Shown piece by piece: positions 19,301 to 28,970 of a stretch of 64,000 bases of DNA; within the stretch, counting starts at the first letter, position 1, and each line of letters starts with the position of its first letter. The stretch covers positions 14,006,059 to 14,070,058 of the forward strand of contig NW_024043372.1 of assembly GCF_014851395.1 (NCBI RefSeq), read 5' to 3'. A program made the position numbers and the translations under genes. The DNA is from Micropterus salmoides (Eukaryota; Chordata; Actinopteri; Centrarchiformes; Centrarchidae). A model generated the notes under the pieces. It saw nothing but the letters and a program-made list of their open reading frames with translations, was not told the origin of the DNA and did no database searches.

Positions 19301-21199
19301 AAGTGTATTTTCCCCTATTTATCCTTTCAGTCTACATTATTTGAGGAGAAGATATACCACTCTATCAAAGACATGATAAAATTAAGTTGTGTTTTCTGTG
19401 ACAGGTACGTGGAATGGTACAACACGGGTAGCCATTAAGACCCTTAAGCCTGGCACCATGTCTCCAGAGGCCTTTCTTCAAGAAGCACAGGTCATGAAGA
19501 AGTTGAGGCATGAGAAGCTGGTCCAGCTGTATGCTGTTGTATCTGAGGAACCTATCTACATTGTGACAGAATATATGAGCCAAGGTAATACAGGATACAG
19601 ACTGTCAACCGTAAGTGCTGGGTATCAAGCTAATACTTGTTACTTACTGAAATGCTTCTGTAGCACAGATAATTGTAAACTGTCAAGTATTGAAAGCTGG
19701 CATCAAATACTTGCTCAGACTCATAATCTTGTTTACATAACTAAAATAACTTTATATTTCTCAAAATAGTATGGCAACATTAATAACAATACCTATAAAT
19801 TACTACCTGTAATAAAACAATAATTTGCTAACAAACAGACCTAGATTCTCTAAGGTTTACACATAATGGATAATTGGTCATTTATTTGGTGGTTTTTCAG
19901 TGAAGTACATTGAGAGCAACATAAAAACAGAGTCAAATTCCTTGTACGTGTAAGCATACTTGGCCAGTAAAGCGCTGATTCTGATTTGATGCATTATGTA
20001 CAGCTCTAAACATTTGTTACATTCACAGGTAGCTTACTGGACTTCCTTAAAGGGGAAGCAGGAAAGTTGCTTCGTCTGCCTCAGCTAGTAGACATGTCTG
20101 CTCAGGTAAAATTACTTATGGTTTAGCCACAATAAAACACTGTACAATATTTGTATTTATTATAAAATACCTGTTCTCACGTCATCCAGATTGCAGCAGG
20201 CATGGCCTATGTGGAGAGGATGAACTACGTCCACAGAGACCTGCGTGCTGCCAACATCTTGGTGGGAGACAACCTGGTGTGTAAAGTGGCTGACTTCGGT
20301 CTGGCAAGACTCATTGAAGACAATGAGTACACTGCTAGACAGGGTGAGTCCACACTTTCTCTTATATTCAGATTATTCAAAAATTTTATTCATGTAAAAA
20401 GAAGTGAAAACTTAAGAATTGGAAAGACGTGCTGTAAAAAAATTATGTTTTTTGTTCTACAACATGGTGCTTTTTAAATTTTATTCACTTGAAAATATTT
20501 TTTTTTTTAAAAACCTTTTTGTTTAGGAGCTAAGTTCCCAATCAAATGGACCGCACCGGAGGCAGCTCTGTACGGTCGTTTCACCATCAAGTCAGATGTC
20601 TGGTCGTTTGGTGTGCTGCTCACAGAGCTGGCAACTAAAGGCAGAGTCCCCTATCCAGGTGAGGACTCCACAAATCAGCAAAGACTCTGCACCTGAACAA
20701 TTCCACAATTACTCTGGGATATTGTGATGGACAGTTTTCACTATTTTCTGACATTTTTATAGACAAAACAAAAAATCTGCAGATTAATCGATTATAATAA
20801 TAACTGTTAATTGCAGTTAATATTTAGGAATTCAAACGTTAAACATCAAGTACTCATTGCCACAAAAAATACATTTGATGTTGGTGTTTTGCAAGTTAAA
20901 TAATTTCATCACCATCAGATTTACTGTGTTAAAAATACTGTTGTTATTTTGAGGAAGAAGATCTGTCTGACTTCCTGTCTCTCTCGGCAGGTATGGTTAA
21001 CCGGGAGGTGCTTGACCAGGTGGAGCGAGGCTACAGGATGCCCTGCCCAGCAGAGTGCCCCAGCTCCTTGCACGAGCTCATGCTTTCCTGCTGGAGGAAG
21101 GACCCAGAAGAGAGGCCTACGTTTGAGTACCTGCAGGGCTTCCTAGAGGACTACTTCACCTCCACAGAACCCCAGTATCAGCCTGGGGAGAACCTATAG
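10053..21199 (+). CDS. src: Src non-receptor tyrosine kinase, complete coding region
   Basis: Spliced CDS: 10053-10326, 13891-13990, 15986-16084, 16326-16429, 18536-18685, 18797-18952, 19405-19584, 20029-20105, 20190-20343, 20527-20658, 20991-21199. This is 1635 nt and 544 residues; including 15013-15030 gives 550. It phosphorylates protein tyrosines at the inner plasma membrane downstream of receptors and integrins. Visible parts: myristoylation signal MGAGKSKPKEP with Gly2; unique region; SH3 about 95-152 (ALYDY 99-103); SH2 about 159-247 (FLVRES, Arg186); linker Trp271; glycine loop GQGCFG 285-290; Lys306; HRDLRAAN with Asp397; DFG Asp415; activation-loop Tyr427; tail EPQYQPGENL with regulatory Tyr538. 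All introns are GT-AG, and the exon lengths 100, 99, 104, 150, 156, 180, 77, 154, 132 match the vertebrate SRC pattern as remembered. The N-terminus and the LFGGVD/TSPQRGPL text separate it from Fyn and Yes. No frameshift or lost residue was found. Confidence 0.97.
10534..10950. repeat. Foldback (palindromic) teleost repeat
   Basis: The left arm (about 10570-10715) reads GACTGGAAACAGGG, AACAGCTAGCCTGGCTCTG and ACAAAATCTGCCTACCAGCA. The right arm (about 10845-10948) is an imperfect inverted copy: TGCTGGTAGGCAGATTTTGT, then CCTGGCTCCAGCTTCATACT. A related copy lies at 19125-19300 in src intron 7. This family is common in percomorph genomes, from memory. Confidence 0.65.
12845..13000 (+). repeat. 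Interspersed repeat fragment
   Basis: The text TTTATTAGTCATTATACAGC, then CATAACGAAACGAAATTTGG, resembles the common teleost motif of a TTATTGTCATTATACAGC block followed by AACGAAAT. The ends were not resolved. Confidence 0.4.
13891..13990 (+). CDS. src: src exon 3: SH3 domain, first half
   Basis: Acceptor TTCTTGCAG, donor AACAC|GTAAGA; 100 nt, residues 92-125. It encodes GGVTTFVALYDYESRTASDL and then the RT-loop and KGDRLQIVNNT. ALYDY (99-103) forms part of the proline-peptide surface. It ends after two bases of the Thr codon, exactly where the neural insert enters in SRC genes of other vertebrates. Confidence 0.96.
14968..15012 (+). promoter_or_regulatory. src: Pyrimidine-rich splicing control region of N1
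   Basis: A CT-rich tract with CTCTCC, CTCTCTTT and CTTTCTTTCT blocks (14968-14990) is followed by a TGC at 14993-14995, about 16 nt before the acceptor AG at 15011-15012. CU-rich elements bound by PTB/nPTB repress the mammalian N1 exon outside neurons. Intronic UGC motifs near the acceptor are bound by the neural factor SRRM4. The motifs are visible; function here is inferred. Confidence 0.55.
15013..15030 (+). CDS. src: Neural N1 microexon of src (18 nt)
   Basis: The sequence is flanked by TTTCTCCTAG and GTCAGT. Inserted between exon 3 (ending AC) and exon 4 (starting A GAA) it keeps frame and changes T-E to T-KKYSFR-E. The mammalian and avian neural insert is RKVDVR at the same point and is also 18 nt. 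Both keep a basic first pair and a final Arg. The insert lengthens the SH3 n-Src loop, which in mammals alters ligand choice and raises kinase activity. Its own Tyr and Ser could be phosphorylated. No cDNA was available, so use of this exon is predicted. Confidence 0.8.
15986..16084 (+). CDS. src: src exon 4: SH3 domain, second half
   Basis: Acceptor TGTCATAG, donor AAGA|GTACAT; 99 nt, residues 125-158. It encodes EGDWWLARSLTTGESGYIPS and NYVAPSDSIQAEE. The WW pair and the SNYV motif line the SH3 ligand groove. Intron 4 after it is only 241 nt (16085-16325). Confidence 0.96.
16326..16429 (+). CDS. src: src exon 5: SH2 domain, start
   Basis: Acceptor TTTGGCAG, donor AAAG|GTGAGA; 104 nt, residues 158-193. 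It encodes WYFGKITRRDSERLLLN and FLVRESETTK. Arg186 in FLVRES is the phosphotyrosine-binding arginine (Arg175 in chicken Src numbering). Confidence 0.96.
16430..18535 (+). other. src: src intron 5
   Basis: A 2.1 kb non-coding span with an inverted hAT-like copy at 16640-16825. A purine-rich tract (17530-17620, GAGAGG/GGAGGA) follows a short CA run. No further exon is apparent. Confidence 0.65.
16640..16825 (-). mobile_element. hAT-like non-autonomous element, copy 3 (inverted)
   Basis: It ends ATGAAAATAACCATTAGTTG followed by CAGCCCTA, the inverted terminus of the family seen at 2711-2972. The interior CTATGACATTTTAGGGAGATT corresponds to the family's TATAAAATG block. It is inverted relative to copies 1 and 2. 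Confidence 0.6.
18536..18685 (+). CDS. src: src exon 6: SH2 domain, core
   Basis: Acceptor GTTCACAG, donor CCGCA|GTGAGT; 150 nt, residues 193-243. It encodes GAYCLSVLDYDNTKGLNVKH, then YKIRKLDSGGFYITSRTQF and the LQQLVFHYR helix. Most Src proteins read SVSDFDN where this one reads SVLDYDN, a mild departure. Intron 6 is 111 nt. Confidence 0.96.
18797..18952 (+). CDS. src: src exon 7: SH2 end, linker, glycine loop
   Basis: Acceptor CCTTCAG, donor ATGG|GTAAGA; 156 nt, residues 243-295. It encodes KHSDGLCHALSDVCPVAKP, QTQGLARDAWEIPRESL and KLGQGCFGEVWMG. The linker that packs on SH3 and the key Trp271 (chicken Trp260) are present. The glycine loop spans 285-290. Confidence 0.96.
18953..19404 (+). 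other. src: src intron 7 with foldback repeat copy
   Basis: A 452-nt intron. About 19125-19300 matches the 10534-10950 family: TTTTGGGAAATATGCTTATT, GAAGATTGATACC, CAACCGGTTAG, then the inverted text AGAGCCAGGCTAGCTGTTTC. No coding signal was seen. Confidence 0.65.
19405..19584 (+). CDS. src: src exon 8: kinase N-lobe
   Basis: Acceptor CTGTGACAG, donor CAAG|GTAATA; 180 nt, residues 295-355. It encodes GTWNGTTRVAIKTLKPGTM and the C-helix EAFLQEAQVMKKLRHEKL with Glu321, then the gatekeeper region YIVTEYMSQG (gatekeeper Thr349). Lys306 is the ATP-anchoring lysine. Confidence 0.97.
19585..20028 (+). other. src: src intron 8 with LINE-tail fragment
   Basis: A 444-nt intron. At about 19895-19990 the text AGTCAAATTCCTTGTACGTG, GCATACTTGGCCAGTAAAGC and GCTGATTCTGATTTGA matches the 3' end common to truncated teleost non-LTR elements that finish in GATTCTGATT repeats. 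Confidence 0.55.
20029..20105 (+). CDS. src: src exon 9: kinase hinge to helix D
   Basis: Acceptor ATTCACAG, donor CTCAG|GTAAAA; 77 nt, residues 355-380. It encodes GSLLDFLKGEAGKLLRLPQL and VDMSAQ. Intron 9 (20106-20189) is only 84 nt. Confidence 0.96.
20190..20343 (+). CDS. src: src exon 10: catalytic and activation loops
   Basis: Acceptor GTCATCCAG, donor CAGG|GTGAGT; 154 nt, residues 381-432. It contains HRDLRAAN with catalytic Asp397 and Asn402, the DFG motif with Asp415, and LIEDNEYTARQ with autophosphorylation Tyr427 (chicken Tyr416). Intron 10 is 183 nt. Confidence 0.97.
20527..20658 (+). CDS. src: src exon 11: P+1 loop and helix F
   Basis: Acceptor TTGTTTAG, donor CCAG|GTGAGG; 132 nt, residues 432-476. 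It encodes GAKFPIKWTAPEAALYGRFT and SDVWSFGVLLTELATKGRVP. PIKWTAPE is the tyrosine-kinase P+1 signature. Confidence 0.97.
20659..20990 (+). other. src: src intron 11 with inverted hAT-like copy
   Basis: A 332-nt intron. The span 20712-20819 is an inverted copy of the family at 2711-2972, with GTGATGGACAGTTTTCACTA, TTTTCTGACATTTTTATAGA and GATTAATCGATTATAATAAT. It fills about a third of the intron. Confidence 0.65.
20991..21199 (+). CDS. src: src exon 12: kinase C-lobe and regulatory tail
   Basis: Acceptor CTCTCGGCAG; 209 coding nt, residues 476-544. It encodes GMVNREVLDQVERGYRMPCP, CWRKDPEERPTFEYLQGFLE and the tail TSTEPQYQPGENL. The TAG stop is at 21197-21199. Tyr538 (chicken Tyr527) is the CSK target that locks the kinase closed. 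The tail is intact, as in cellular rather than transforming forms. Confidence 0.97.
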
Positions 21200-22601
21200 A
21201 ACCACACACTGAACTGACCCTGGGGGGTGGGGGGTGGGGACGTCAAAACAGAATGATCTGCACTAACCGACCTCAGAGGAGCGCCTGTGGGAGGATCTGA
21301 GCCTGTGAAACTCACCTGGGAGGAACTTGAGATTCTTCTGTGGAAGCAAAACTGAGATAGAAACTTGCAAAAGTCCCATCATGTACCATGAAGGAACTGC
21401 TACAGAAGAACCTGGACGGCCTCCTTTCTGCAAGCACTCACTGTTAACTGACAGTTTTCCTGTAGAAGTGAGAGTCAAGGCTATAAAGGAGAACTCCCGC
21501 TGGACAGACTCTGGCTTTGATTTGATCGAGGGACTACACTTGCGGGTATATGTTTTTGAGAGGTGCGTCTGATGTGGGAGGAACCTAATCAGGATCTGCA
21601 GACGGCGCTAAAGGGAAAAGGATAAACCTGTCGAAGAGAGAAGGTCAAGGGAGGATATTTCAATCGGACATGAGCTGTTTAGCAAAACCTCCCTCTTTCC
21701 CTCTTCTGTCTTGTCTCTTTATCCTCGTCTGGTACCTTATCCGCCCACAGAAGAGCACTGTCACTGTGGCTCAGGTGCCAAAGGAAATTCTGTCTCTCTT
21801 AACGTCCTTTATGTCCCTTCTGCCCCTTTCCTCCCTTCCTCTATTTCTGTCTGACTTTCAGTATCTCTCTCCAGTTTTCTCAAGTGCTGCTTCTTCAAAG
21901 TGTCTCCAAATAACACAGCTCTGGAACTCTACTTTGCATCTTTATTTATATTTACTTGGACAATATGTGGATTGAGGGTTTGTTCAGTGGCAGACAAAGT
22001 TTCCTGATTTGTCTTTATTTGTTTTTTATTTTATAATCAATAGTATGAACCACTATCATGGTAGTGCCAGGGTAAATGGACTCAACAGGCAGGTTCTGTA
22101 ACACTGAAATTGTTAAATTTAAGGCATTTCTGTCTTAAACCCTCCTTCTCTTTTCCAGCTGTATTTCTTGACAAGCTGAAAAGCCAGCTGGATCCAACCT
22201 GGATGATTAAAAATGATTTTGATGCAGATAGTGTTTGAACGCTTGTTTGTTTTGGTTGACCTTGATTTAACTGGAAAGTTGCATTGAAAATAATCAGCAT
22301 GGCTATAGTGGCACTAAGGAGCAGTTTTAATAGTCATCAGCTCATTTCTTCAGAGGCATAAATGGGGTAACTTTCATCAAACATTTATGTGACCTACTAA
22401 GAGGCTGAGATGGCTACCAAACTAATCATATGACCGTCCAACTCGGCACAAAATGTGAAAACCCTGAGTCTAAAAGCCTTCGTTGTGTGCCAAACAAATC
22501 ACATTTCATTACTGCTGTCCATGTATATAATGTTTTTATTATCAAGGGGCTTATATGGGGTTTTTAGTTCTTAAACACAAAATTGCTTACTTACAGTTTA
22601 C

Positions 22602-22607
22602 AATAAA
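22602..22607 (+). terminator. src: Possible proximal poly(A) signal 1
   Basis: AATAAA lies about 1.4 kb past the stop codon. Downstream sequence is not strongly GU-rich, so its use is uncertain. Confidence 0.3.
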
Positions 22608-22785
22608 ACTGCGCCATCTCCCCAGTAAACAATCTGTTGTGGTGGTGAGTAAACAGGACAGATCAACCTGGTACTGTTTGCTGAAGGATTCAAAAGGTTT
22701 TCATTCACTTTGCAGCTGTTGTGTCCATAAAAATATGCAACCAGGTGGCCCTAATGAAACTGTAAACCTCTGATCAGGTAACCCT

Positions 22786-22791
22786 AATAAA
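22786..22791 (+). terminator. src: Possible proximal poly(A) signal 2
   Basis: AATAAA is followed within 10 nt by TGTGTTTATG, a modest GU element. It could end a shorter src transcript that lacks the two later Pumilio sites. Confidence 0.4.
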
Positions 22792-24059
22792 ACTGTGTTT
22801 ATGACTTACTATAAGAGTTGATTTTAAAACCACTTAGCATGCGTTTGTGCTGTTCTTCTCTTGAGCATTGGCTGGGTTTGTATTTATGCTGTACTGTACA
22901 TCAACAAGTGTATGTTTACTATACTCAAGGCTCCGGTGAGGCAAGGGCATCATAAACAGACTCCTGAGCATTTGTGCCATCAACCTGTAATTATTTTTGT
23001 TATCTTACCCTCTGCTGCCAGTTCTCACGGTCATACTGTACATACTGTAGCTCTTTAGAGTTGGTTTTTTTGTATCATGTAAGCCACTTTCAAATGGCAG
23101 GTATTTATGTTGGATGTCACACATTTCACAGTGGTTTAGTTTGACGTCGTCGATGCAGCAACAGTAGATCTAAAGTTATAGATTGATGTCAACAGATACT
23201 ATGAAACCAGTTATCAAAAATATGAGCCATGCAGCCATAGAGATGATGATCCATGCCCACTAACACCATGAAATTATTATCCAGTGAGGAATCCTGATGG
23301 CTAATGTAACATTATATTGAATATTAACATTCAATAATGTGGATACTTGTAAAACGACAATGAACAAGGAGTTTGGGTTGTGATGTGAAATGAAAAATGA
23401 GGTCATAGATGTAAATAGTATCTTAAATGACTGTGACTATCATGTAATTTGTTTTTGTGTCGTTTTTCTTTAATTGCTCCTCCATGTGGAGGTTTTTACA
23501 GTGCGCCTGCTCCCAAAATGTTTTAATAAGATGCTACTGTAAATGGTGTTTAAGGAAGGTTTTTTTCTTTTTTAATATTGGACTTAATATAAAATCTTAG
23601 TGTTTGAAAGCTATCACATCTGCAAAAGACAATTTTAAATTGGGCTTGATATATATAATTTCCAAGAACATATCAGCGCTTTCCTCCTTTTTAGAATGGG
23701 AAATACCCTGTTTGTTCTGATGCACTGAACCGCCTATAAGTCTCTGGGACAATGTGGAAGTTGATGGGCTCATGACAAGTATGAGTAACGCCAAGGTCTG
23801 ATTGGATTCTCTGTGCCATATTAAAGAAGTGTTTGGGTGGGTTTTTTTTAATGCTTTTTTTTTTTTTTTTTAAGAATCTATGCAGTTTCGGTCTGGCATT
23901 CCTGCAACTTCATGGCCATATTCTTCTAAAGTCAAAAACGATGATCATAAACCGAAGGTGTGAGCATTTTTGTAAGGACTTCTTTTGTCTTTTTATTTTG
24001 TTTCCGATGTAACAGGATTGAAATGGGTATCGTGCCACTTTGTTGATCTTTAAATGTGC

Positions 24060-24065
24060 AATAAA
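24060..24065 (+). terminator. src: Main src poly(A) signal
   Basis: AATAAA is followed about 25-45 nt later by GAGTGTGTTCTGGTGTGCGT, a textbook GU-rich downstream element. Cleavage is expected near 24080-24090. No comparable signal is seen further on before the repeat at 24192. Confidence 0.75.
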
Positions 24066-24191
24066 TTATATTTCAAATGTGTTTTGATAAGAGTGTGTTC
24101 TGGTGTGCGTGCTGTCCATCGACTTGGAAATATTGTGCTGTTCGCACATGACTAACTTCTTAATAGAGTGATGAACATGCTGGAAAGTTTG

Positions 24192-24777
24192 AGAAGTGAG
24201 AATCATCAGTTCAGGTTGCCAGAATTTTCCGGACATTTAGGCAAAGTAAAGAGAATTTAATGAATGAAATGAAGTACAATGAAGAAAATGTGTGTTTGCT
24301 GCTGAAAATGTACAATTTAACATTTGAAATAGTTGAAATACAGAAAGATGTCGACTTTGTAGTTGACGTCTATATACAAATAAAATAGTTACAATAGAAG
24401 TGCTGAAGGAAGTTGACATTCAAATCAAGTTCAAGCAATGAAAGAAGATAAAATGTCAGCTGAAGTGAAAGTGATTAATAAAACTGGAGTAGAAGTCCTG
24501 AAAGAAATTAGTGCCTGTCCAAGTAAATTGATTTCAGTTGAAGTGTCTGCTGACGTGGACACACTGAAATTTTGCATGAAATATGTGGGAGTTGGAAGAG
24601 CTGAATATGTTTTTTTGTTGTTTAAATATGAGGACCTGAAAACTGGAAGGGTTTGAATGTTTAAGGGTTAGCTTTGAAAGAAGTGGAAGTGTCAATCAGC
24701 ATGTGATGTGAGGAGCATCAGTTCAAGTTGCCAGGAAAGTTAAGTAAAAAGAATTTCATGAATGAAATGAAGTATAA
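24192..24777 (+). repeat. GAAGT-rich element with direct terminal repeats
   Basis: The text ATCAGTTCAGGTTGCCAG, then AAAGTAAAGAGAATTT and ATGAATGAAATGAAGTA near 24204-24276, recurs at 24716-24774 with few changes. Between them the sequence is full of short degenerate GAAGT/GTTGAA units, including an open frame at 24438-24656. Its phrasing resembles a dispersed fish repeat; the family was not identified. Confidence 0.5.
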
Positions 24778-25985
24778 CATATTTATCCTTCATTTGCTAT
24801 TTTCACATACTGTCAAATATGTAACTCAGATCAGATTGTGGCTTAACCAGGTAAAACCCAAGAGAGACATGGAAACCAATTCTCTTAGTTTCAAGTCTTA
24901 TTGAAGGCCCTTCCAAAAGAGGGGTGCAGAGTCATGTATTGACTTGCTGTGGAATTATTTACTTTATTCCCCATATTGTGATTTAGATCAGAAAAATATT
25001 CTCTTTATAATAATAATCTCAGCATTATTGCTCTAGATCAGATGTGTCTTGGCATTCTACAAGCCTCATATGAAGCATCCGCAATACCCAATTATCTGGT
25101 TATTCAGCAGAGCTCGTTGGATACTTTTTACCTTTTGATTTTGTCAATTACTTATATGATATTTGGTTCGGTTTGTTTTTTTAGTTCTTATAATAGATCT
25201 TAATGTAAAACTTTGAGTACCTGTCTTTATTTTGATAAAGGTTGGTGGACTCTGGAAACACCAGGAACTGATTTGTTGGATCTTTTTAAATTATTATAAT
25301 GTCAATTAACCAAAACCAAGAAAAAGCTTGTCTGTGTGGCCACAGCTGAACATGGCTTACTTACATCAGAGTCAGCTTTTATACTGAATCTGTTTACAAG
25401 ACAGTCCATGAGGAACATGTAGGTATAGTCTGGTTCAGGTTCCTTCTGGGCATGACAGTCGGCCCCCGCTAAACTCTTTTTTTTCTGCCCACATGGGGGC
25501 AGTATTTGTCAGGAGTATCAATGACACTCGGTGGCCTAGGAGCAGCAGGCCATGTTGAGCTGCAGACCAGCAGCAGCAGATTGTAACCCACCTGCTGTGG
25601 CGGCCTCCACTGAACAATATTAACCTTTGGTAGTCGTTTATAGACAGAGTGATGGATGAAGGCCAGAGACGCATTTTTCAGAAAATCTCACTTATGGCAC
25701 TGTACTAGTTTAAAATTCATTACATATGGGACAACCTCATTGGAACAGTGTTTTCACTTTTCCCCTCTCCTTTGCTTTGTGTCAAAATCCCCTGCAAGTA
25801 TAGCTGCAACTGATTACAGATGAGCTCTCCCCCTATACTGGCTTAAATCGGAGGCTATATTGAGCCAATCGGCAGCTGATGTTTCACCACTAATGAGTAG
25901 CTACTCTTTCCTGCGGTTTTCTGCACTGCTGTGATTAGAAGCAAAAATATATCAGTTGATAAAATGCTTCATTTCTAACAATATA

Positions 25986-25987
<2 letters not shown>

Positions 25988-26037
<50 letters not shown>
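25988..26037 (+). repeat. (TG)25 microsatellite
   Basis: A perfect dinucleotide tract of 50 nt. A shorter (CA) run follows at 26219-26238. Confidence 0.95.
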
Positions 26038-26038
<1 letters not shown>

Positions 26039-28309
26039 CTGGTTGTTGTTTTTCCCATCTGCTGAGCCGAAGTACAAGTCATTTATCTCAGTTATCCAGA
26101 CAGTGTCAGAGCTCCATCTGTGAAAACAGTAAACACACTGACTCACACTCTCTAAGTGACTGCCATTGATACCAGACAAGAGAGCACTGCGGATACACAC
26201 AAGGATATAGGGTGTCTGCACACACACACACACACACATAAACTCACAGGGCTACAGTTACTGTTTGCTTTCATCTCATTACAGTGACAGAAGCATGGCA
26301 GCCTTGGAGAGAAGCGGGATAATAGTGGTGTTTTGTTTTTCTTTTCTTTTTCCATTAGTAGTCCAGGTCCTCTCCTTTAAATGATCCCTGTTTGTCTGCA
26401 TACAGTTAACAGGCCTCAGTTTGGTTTTGTCAAAGTTTATGTTTTGTTATTTCAAGTGTTTTCACTGTCAATCATCTGACACAGGAAAAAATTAAGTCGA
26501 ACCACTGTGTAAACTCTCTCTCAATGGTGATCTTCCTACTTAGTCAATGTTAATGTTGACACCATAAAGTGTCATGTGAAAATGTAATAGAAATCAAAAC
26601 TAAAATGATAATTAAATGCAACATCCATCACAAAATAATTGGCAGAAAAATTAAATAAAGGCAAACAGACTGTAGAGCGCACACATTTAAAACCCTTCTG
26701 ACCAAAGTGAAGGCACAAGTCAGACAAAACGCCCATGCACACTGAGAGCTGATGATCATTTTAATTTAATGAGAGCTATGTTTCTATCAGAGATTTCCGT
26801 CTGACACACCAATATTCACTTTTAAAACTCCGTGTAAGAAGTGTAAGATTGGGTTTGTAAGCATCACATAAGCATCACAGGGGAAGCTTCCATAAACAAG
26901 ATTTCTGTTAACTTAAGTAGTGTACTTAGCACTTATTTTTTAGGTATTTACTTGAATATTTTCATTTCCTTCCACTTTGTGCTTCTGCTGCCATACATTT
27001 CAGAGGGAAACACTGTTCATTTTTACAGCTATAGATCCTTGTTACTTTTCAGATTAGGAGTTTCCATTCAAAACATATGATCATCTTATAATATGCGATG
27101 CATTGTTGTAGATTCAAGAATCCAGCAGTATGTAAAGCTTTTGCTATGGCCACTGCATGTAAAGAATCTGTCTCTATAACTTAACCTATGCTGCTGTTAC
27201 AACCCATATGTCAGTGTAAATGGAGCTGAATGAGCTGGGCAAACGGATATGAGCAAGAGCTATTACCATTGTAGATTTCTGATAAATTTTTAACTCGTTT
27301 TTTGTTTGTTCACTACTCCTTTTTCACTTCCCACACCCCAATTTCTCATCTTTGCCTTTGCCTCCTACTTGTTTTTCCTGTTCCTTCTTCTCTGACTCTT
27401 TCTTCAAACACTTAGATATTCTGTTTGAAGGTAGGACGTACTCCAGGAGGTGGAAACTGACCCACATGTTCTCCATCAACCAACTTCAAACACCGGGAAG
27501 ATCACTCAGCGACGTGTACGAACAATCCAGTCAGTTTCCTCTGTGCTCGACTGCTCCTAATGACTCTCCCAGACTCTGAAGGATATTCAGCGTGCAGCTT
27601 GTGAATAGAAACAAGAGATTCTTTTTGATATCAGGGGACGAACAGGTGTGCAGACAATCCCACACTTTAATCAGTCTTCCTTTGTTGTGAAGTGCCACGC
27701 AGTGTTGACAGAGCTGTTTTGGAGACCAACCTGCATGACTGCCTTACAAGTTGCCTGCCAAGTTGCCACGGGTTATGGAGCTCTTTGTGGCATGAAGTTG
27801 CACCCTTTAGCTATTACTGATATCAGTCGCCTTGGCAGGAGAAATTACGCCTGCAGTGTAGTTCTGACTTGCTAGCGAGATCTGTTTTGGGACAGTTTTG
27901 ATATGCATGAAAACCTGTCCACACATCTTCTTGAGACCTGACAATATGTGCCGCGTTTTCCCACTGTTTTGATGTGGGAACTAGTCTAGTCATCTCTCTT
28001 CAATGTGGATTCAAAAGGGTTTTTTTTTTTATGGCATTATCTAACACCTTTTCATTGCCTTTCATTATTTTGTTTTTAGAGGTTTTGGGTCCTGGATGAA
28101 CAAAAGTAGTATAATAATCTGTTTTTTTTTTTATAATAATCTGTTTGCAGGGTTGCCAGGCAAATCTGTCTGCTTTGATTCCATGCTATTCTTTGCAGCA
28201 TGTTTGTGGTATTATGGCTTAGATTCGTATATACACATACTTCACTGAATAACACTAACACACTAAGTATAATGTATCAACACATTTCTTCTTTCATTCT
28301 TCCTCTTTA

Positions 28310-28970
28310 TTAGCCATGCTAGTACCACAGGTACTATTGATGGGTTGCCATGCATTTTTCTACAGTCATTGTGCCCAGAGAATGAATACTAATGATTTTG
28401 GTGGTCCCCTGACTTTTACAGTAGTGCCACCATGAGGTAGGCATTCGTGGTTTTGTCTGAGACTGAGACTTTCATGTCTCTTTTAGAATAAACTGCAATA
28501 ACTTTAGTGATCCCCACACTTTTCATCTAACACCATCATCAGTCAAAATTTATTTATTTTTATTAGTATGATTGAAATGAATTTATATGAAATGACTGCT
28601 GATAGAAAAGCTGACTTTTCATCTTACACCACCATGCGGTTTACATTTGTGGTTTTCAGTGAAATGTCAACAACTAAGCTACTGAATGGATTGCCATACA
28701 ATTTAGGTGACACATCCATGTTACCTTTAGGAGGAATTCGTCTAGTAAAGCCTTCACTCTTTGCTTTTTGACTACATACTCCCACAGCTAATGACATCCC
28801 CATCCGCCTCAGCTGTAATTTCTTTTTTGTGCAGCATGCACACTAAATTGACAGTTGAACACGATAAACGTTATACCTGCTAAACATCAGCATTAGTGTT
28901 GTCATTGTGAGCGTGATAGCATTTAGCTTAAAGCAATGCCAAGTTCATGGCTGTAGGCTCTTAGTGTTGT
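28310..28970 (-). repeat. Long interspersed repeat, inverted copy
   Basis: Blocks match the inverse of the 4789-5800 family: TTTTGGTGGTCCCCTGACTT, TAGTGATCCCCACACTTTTC, CATCCCCATCCGCCTCAGCT and CATGGCTGTAGGCTCTTAGT. At about 660 nt it is the most complete copy in the window. The class is not established. Confidence 0.65.

Larger units (their letters stand above)
21200..24085 (+). other. src: src 3' UTR (about 2.9 kb)
   Basis: No further exon or recognisable coding sequence is seen between the stop and the strong polyadenylation signal at 24060. Two earlier AATAAA hexamers (22602, 22786) may give shorter transcripts. Three Pumilio-type UGUANAUA sites occur: 22522-22529, 23037-23044 and 23410-23417. 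The open frames in this span (for example 21670-21975) are pyrimidine-rich chance frames. The exact end is inferred. Confidence 0.7.
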
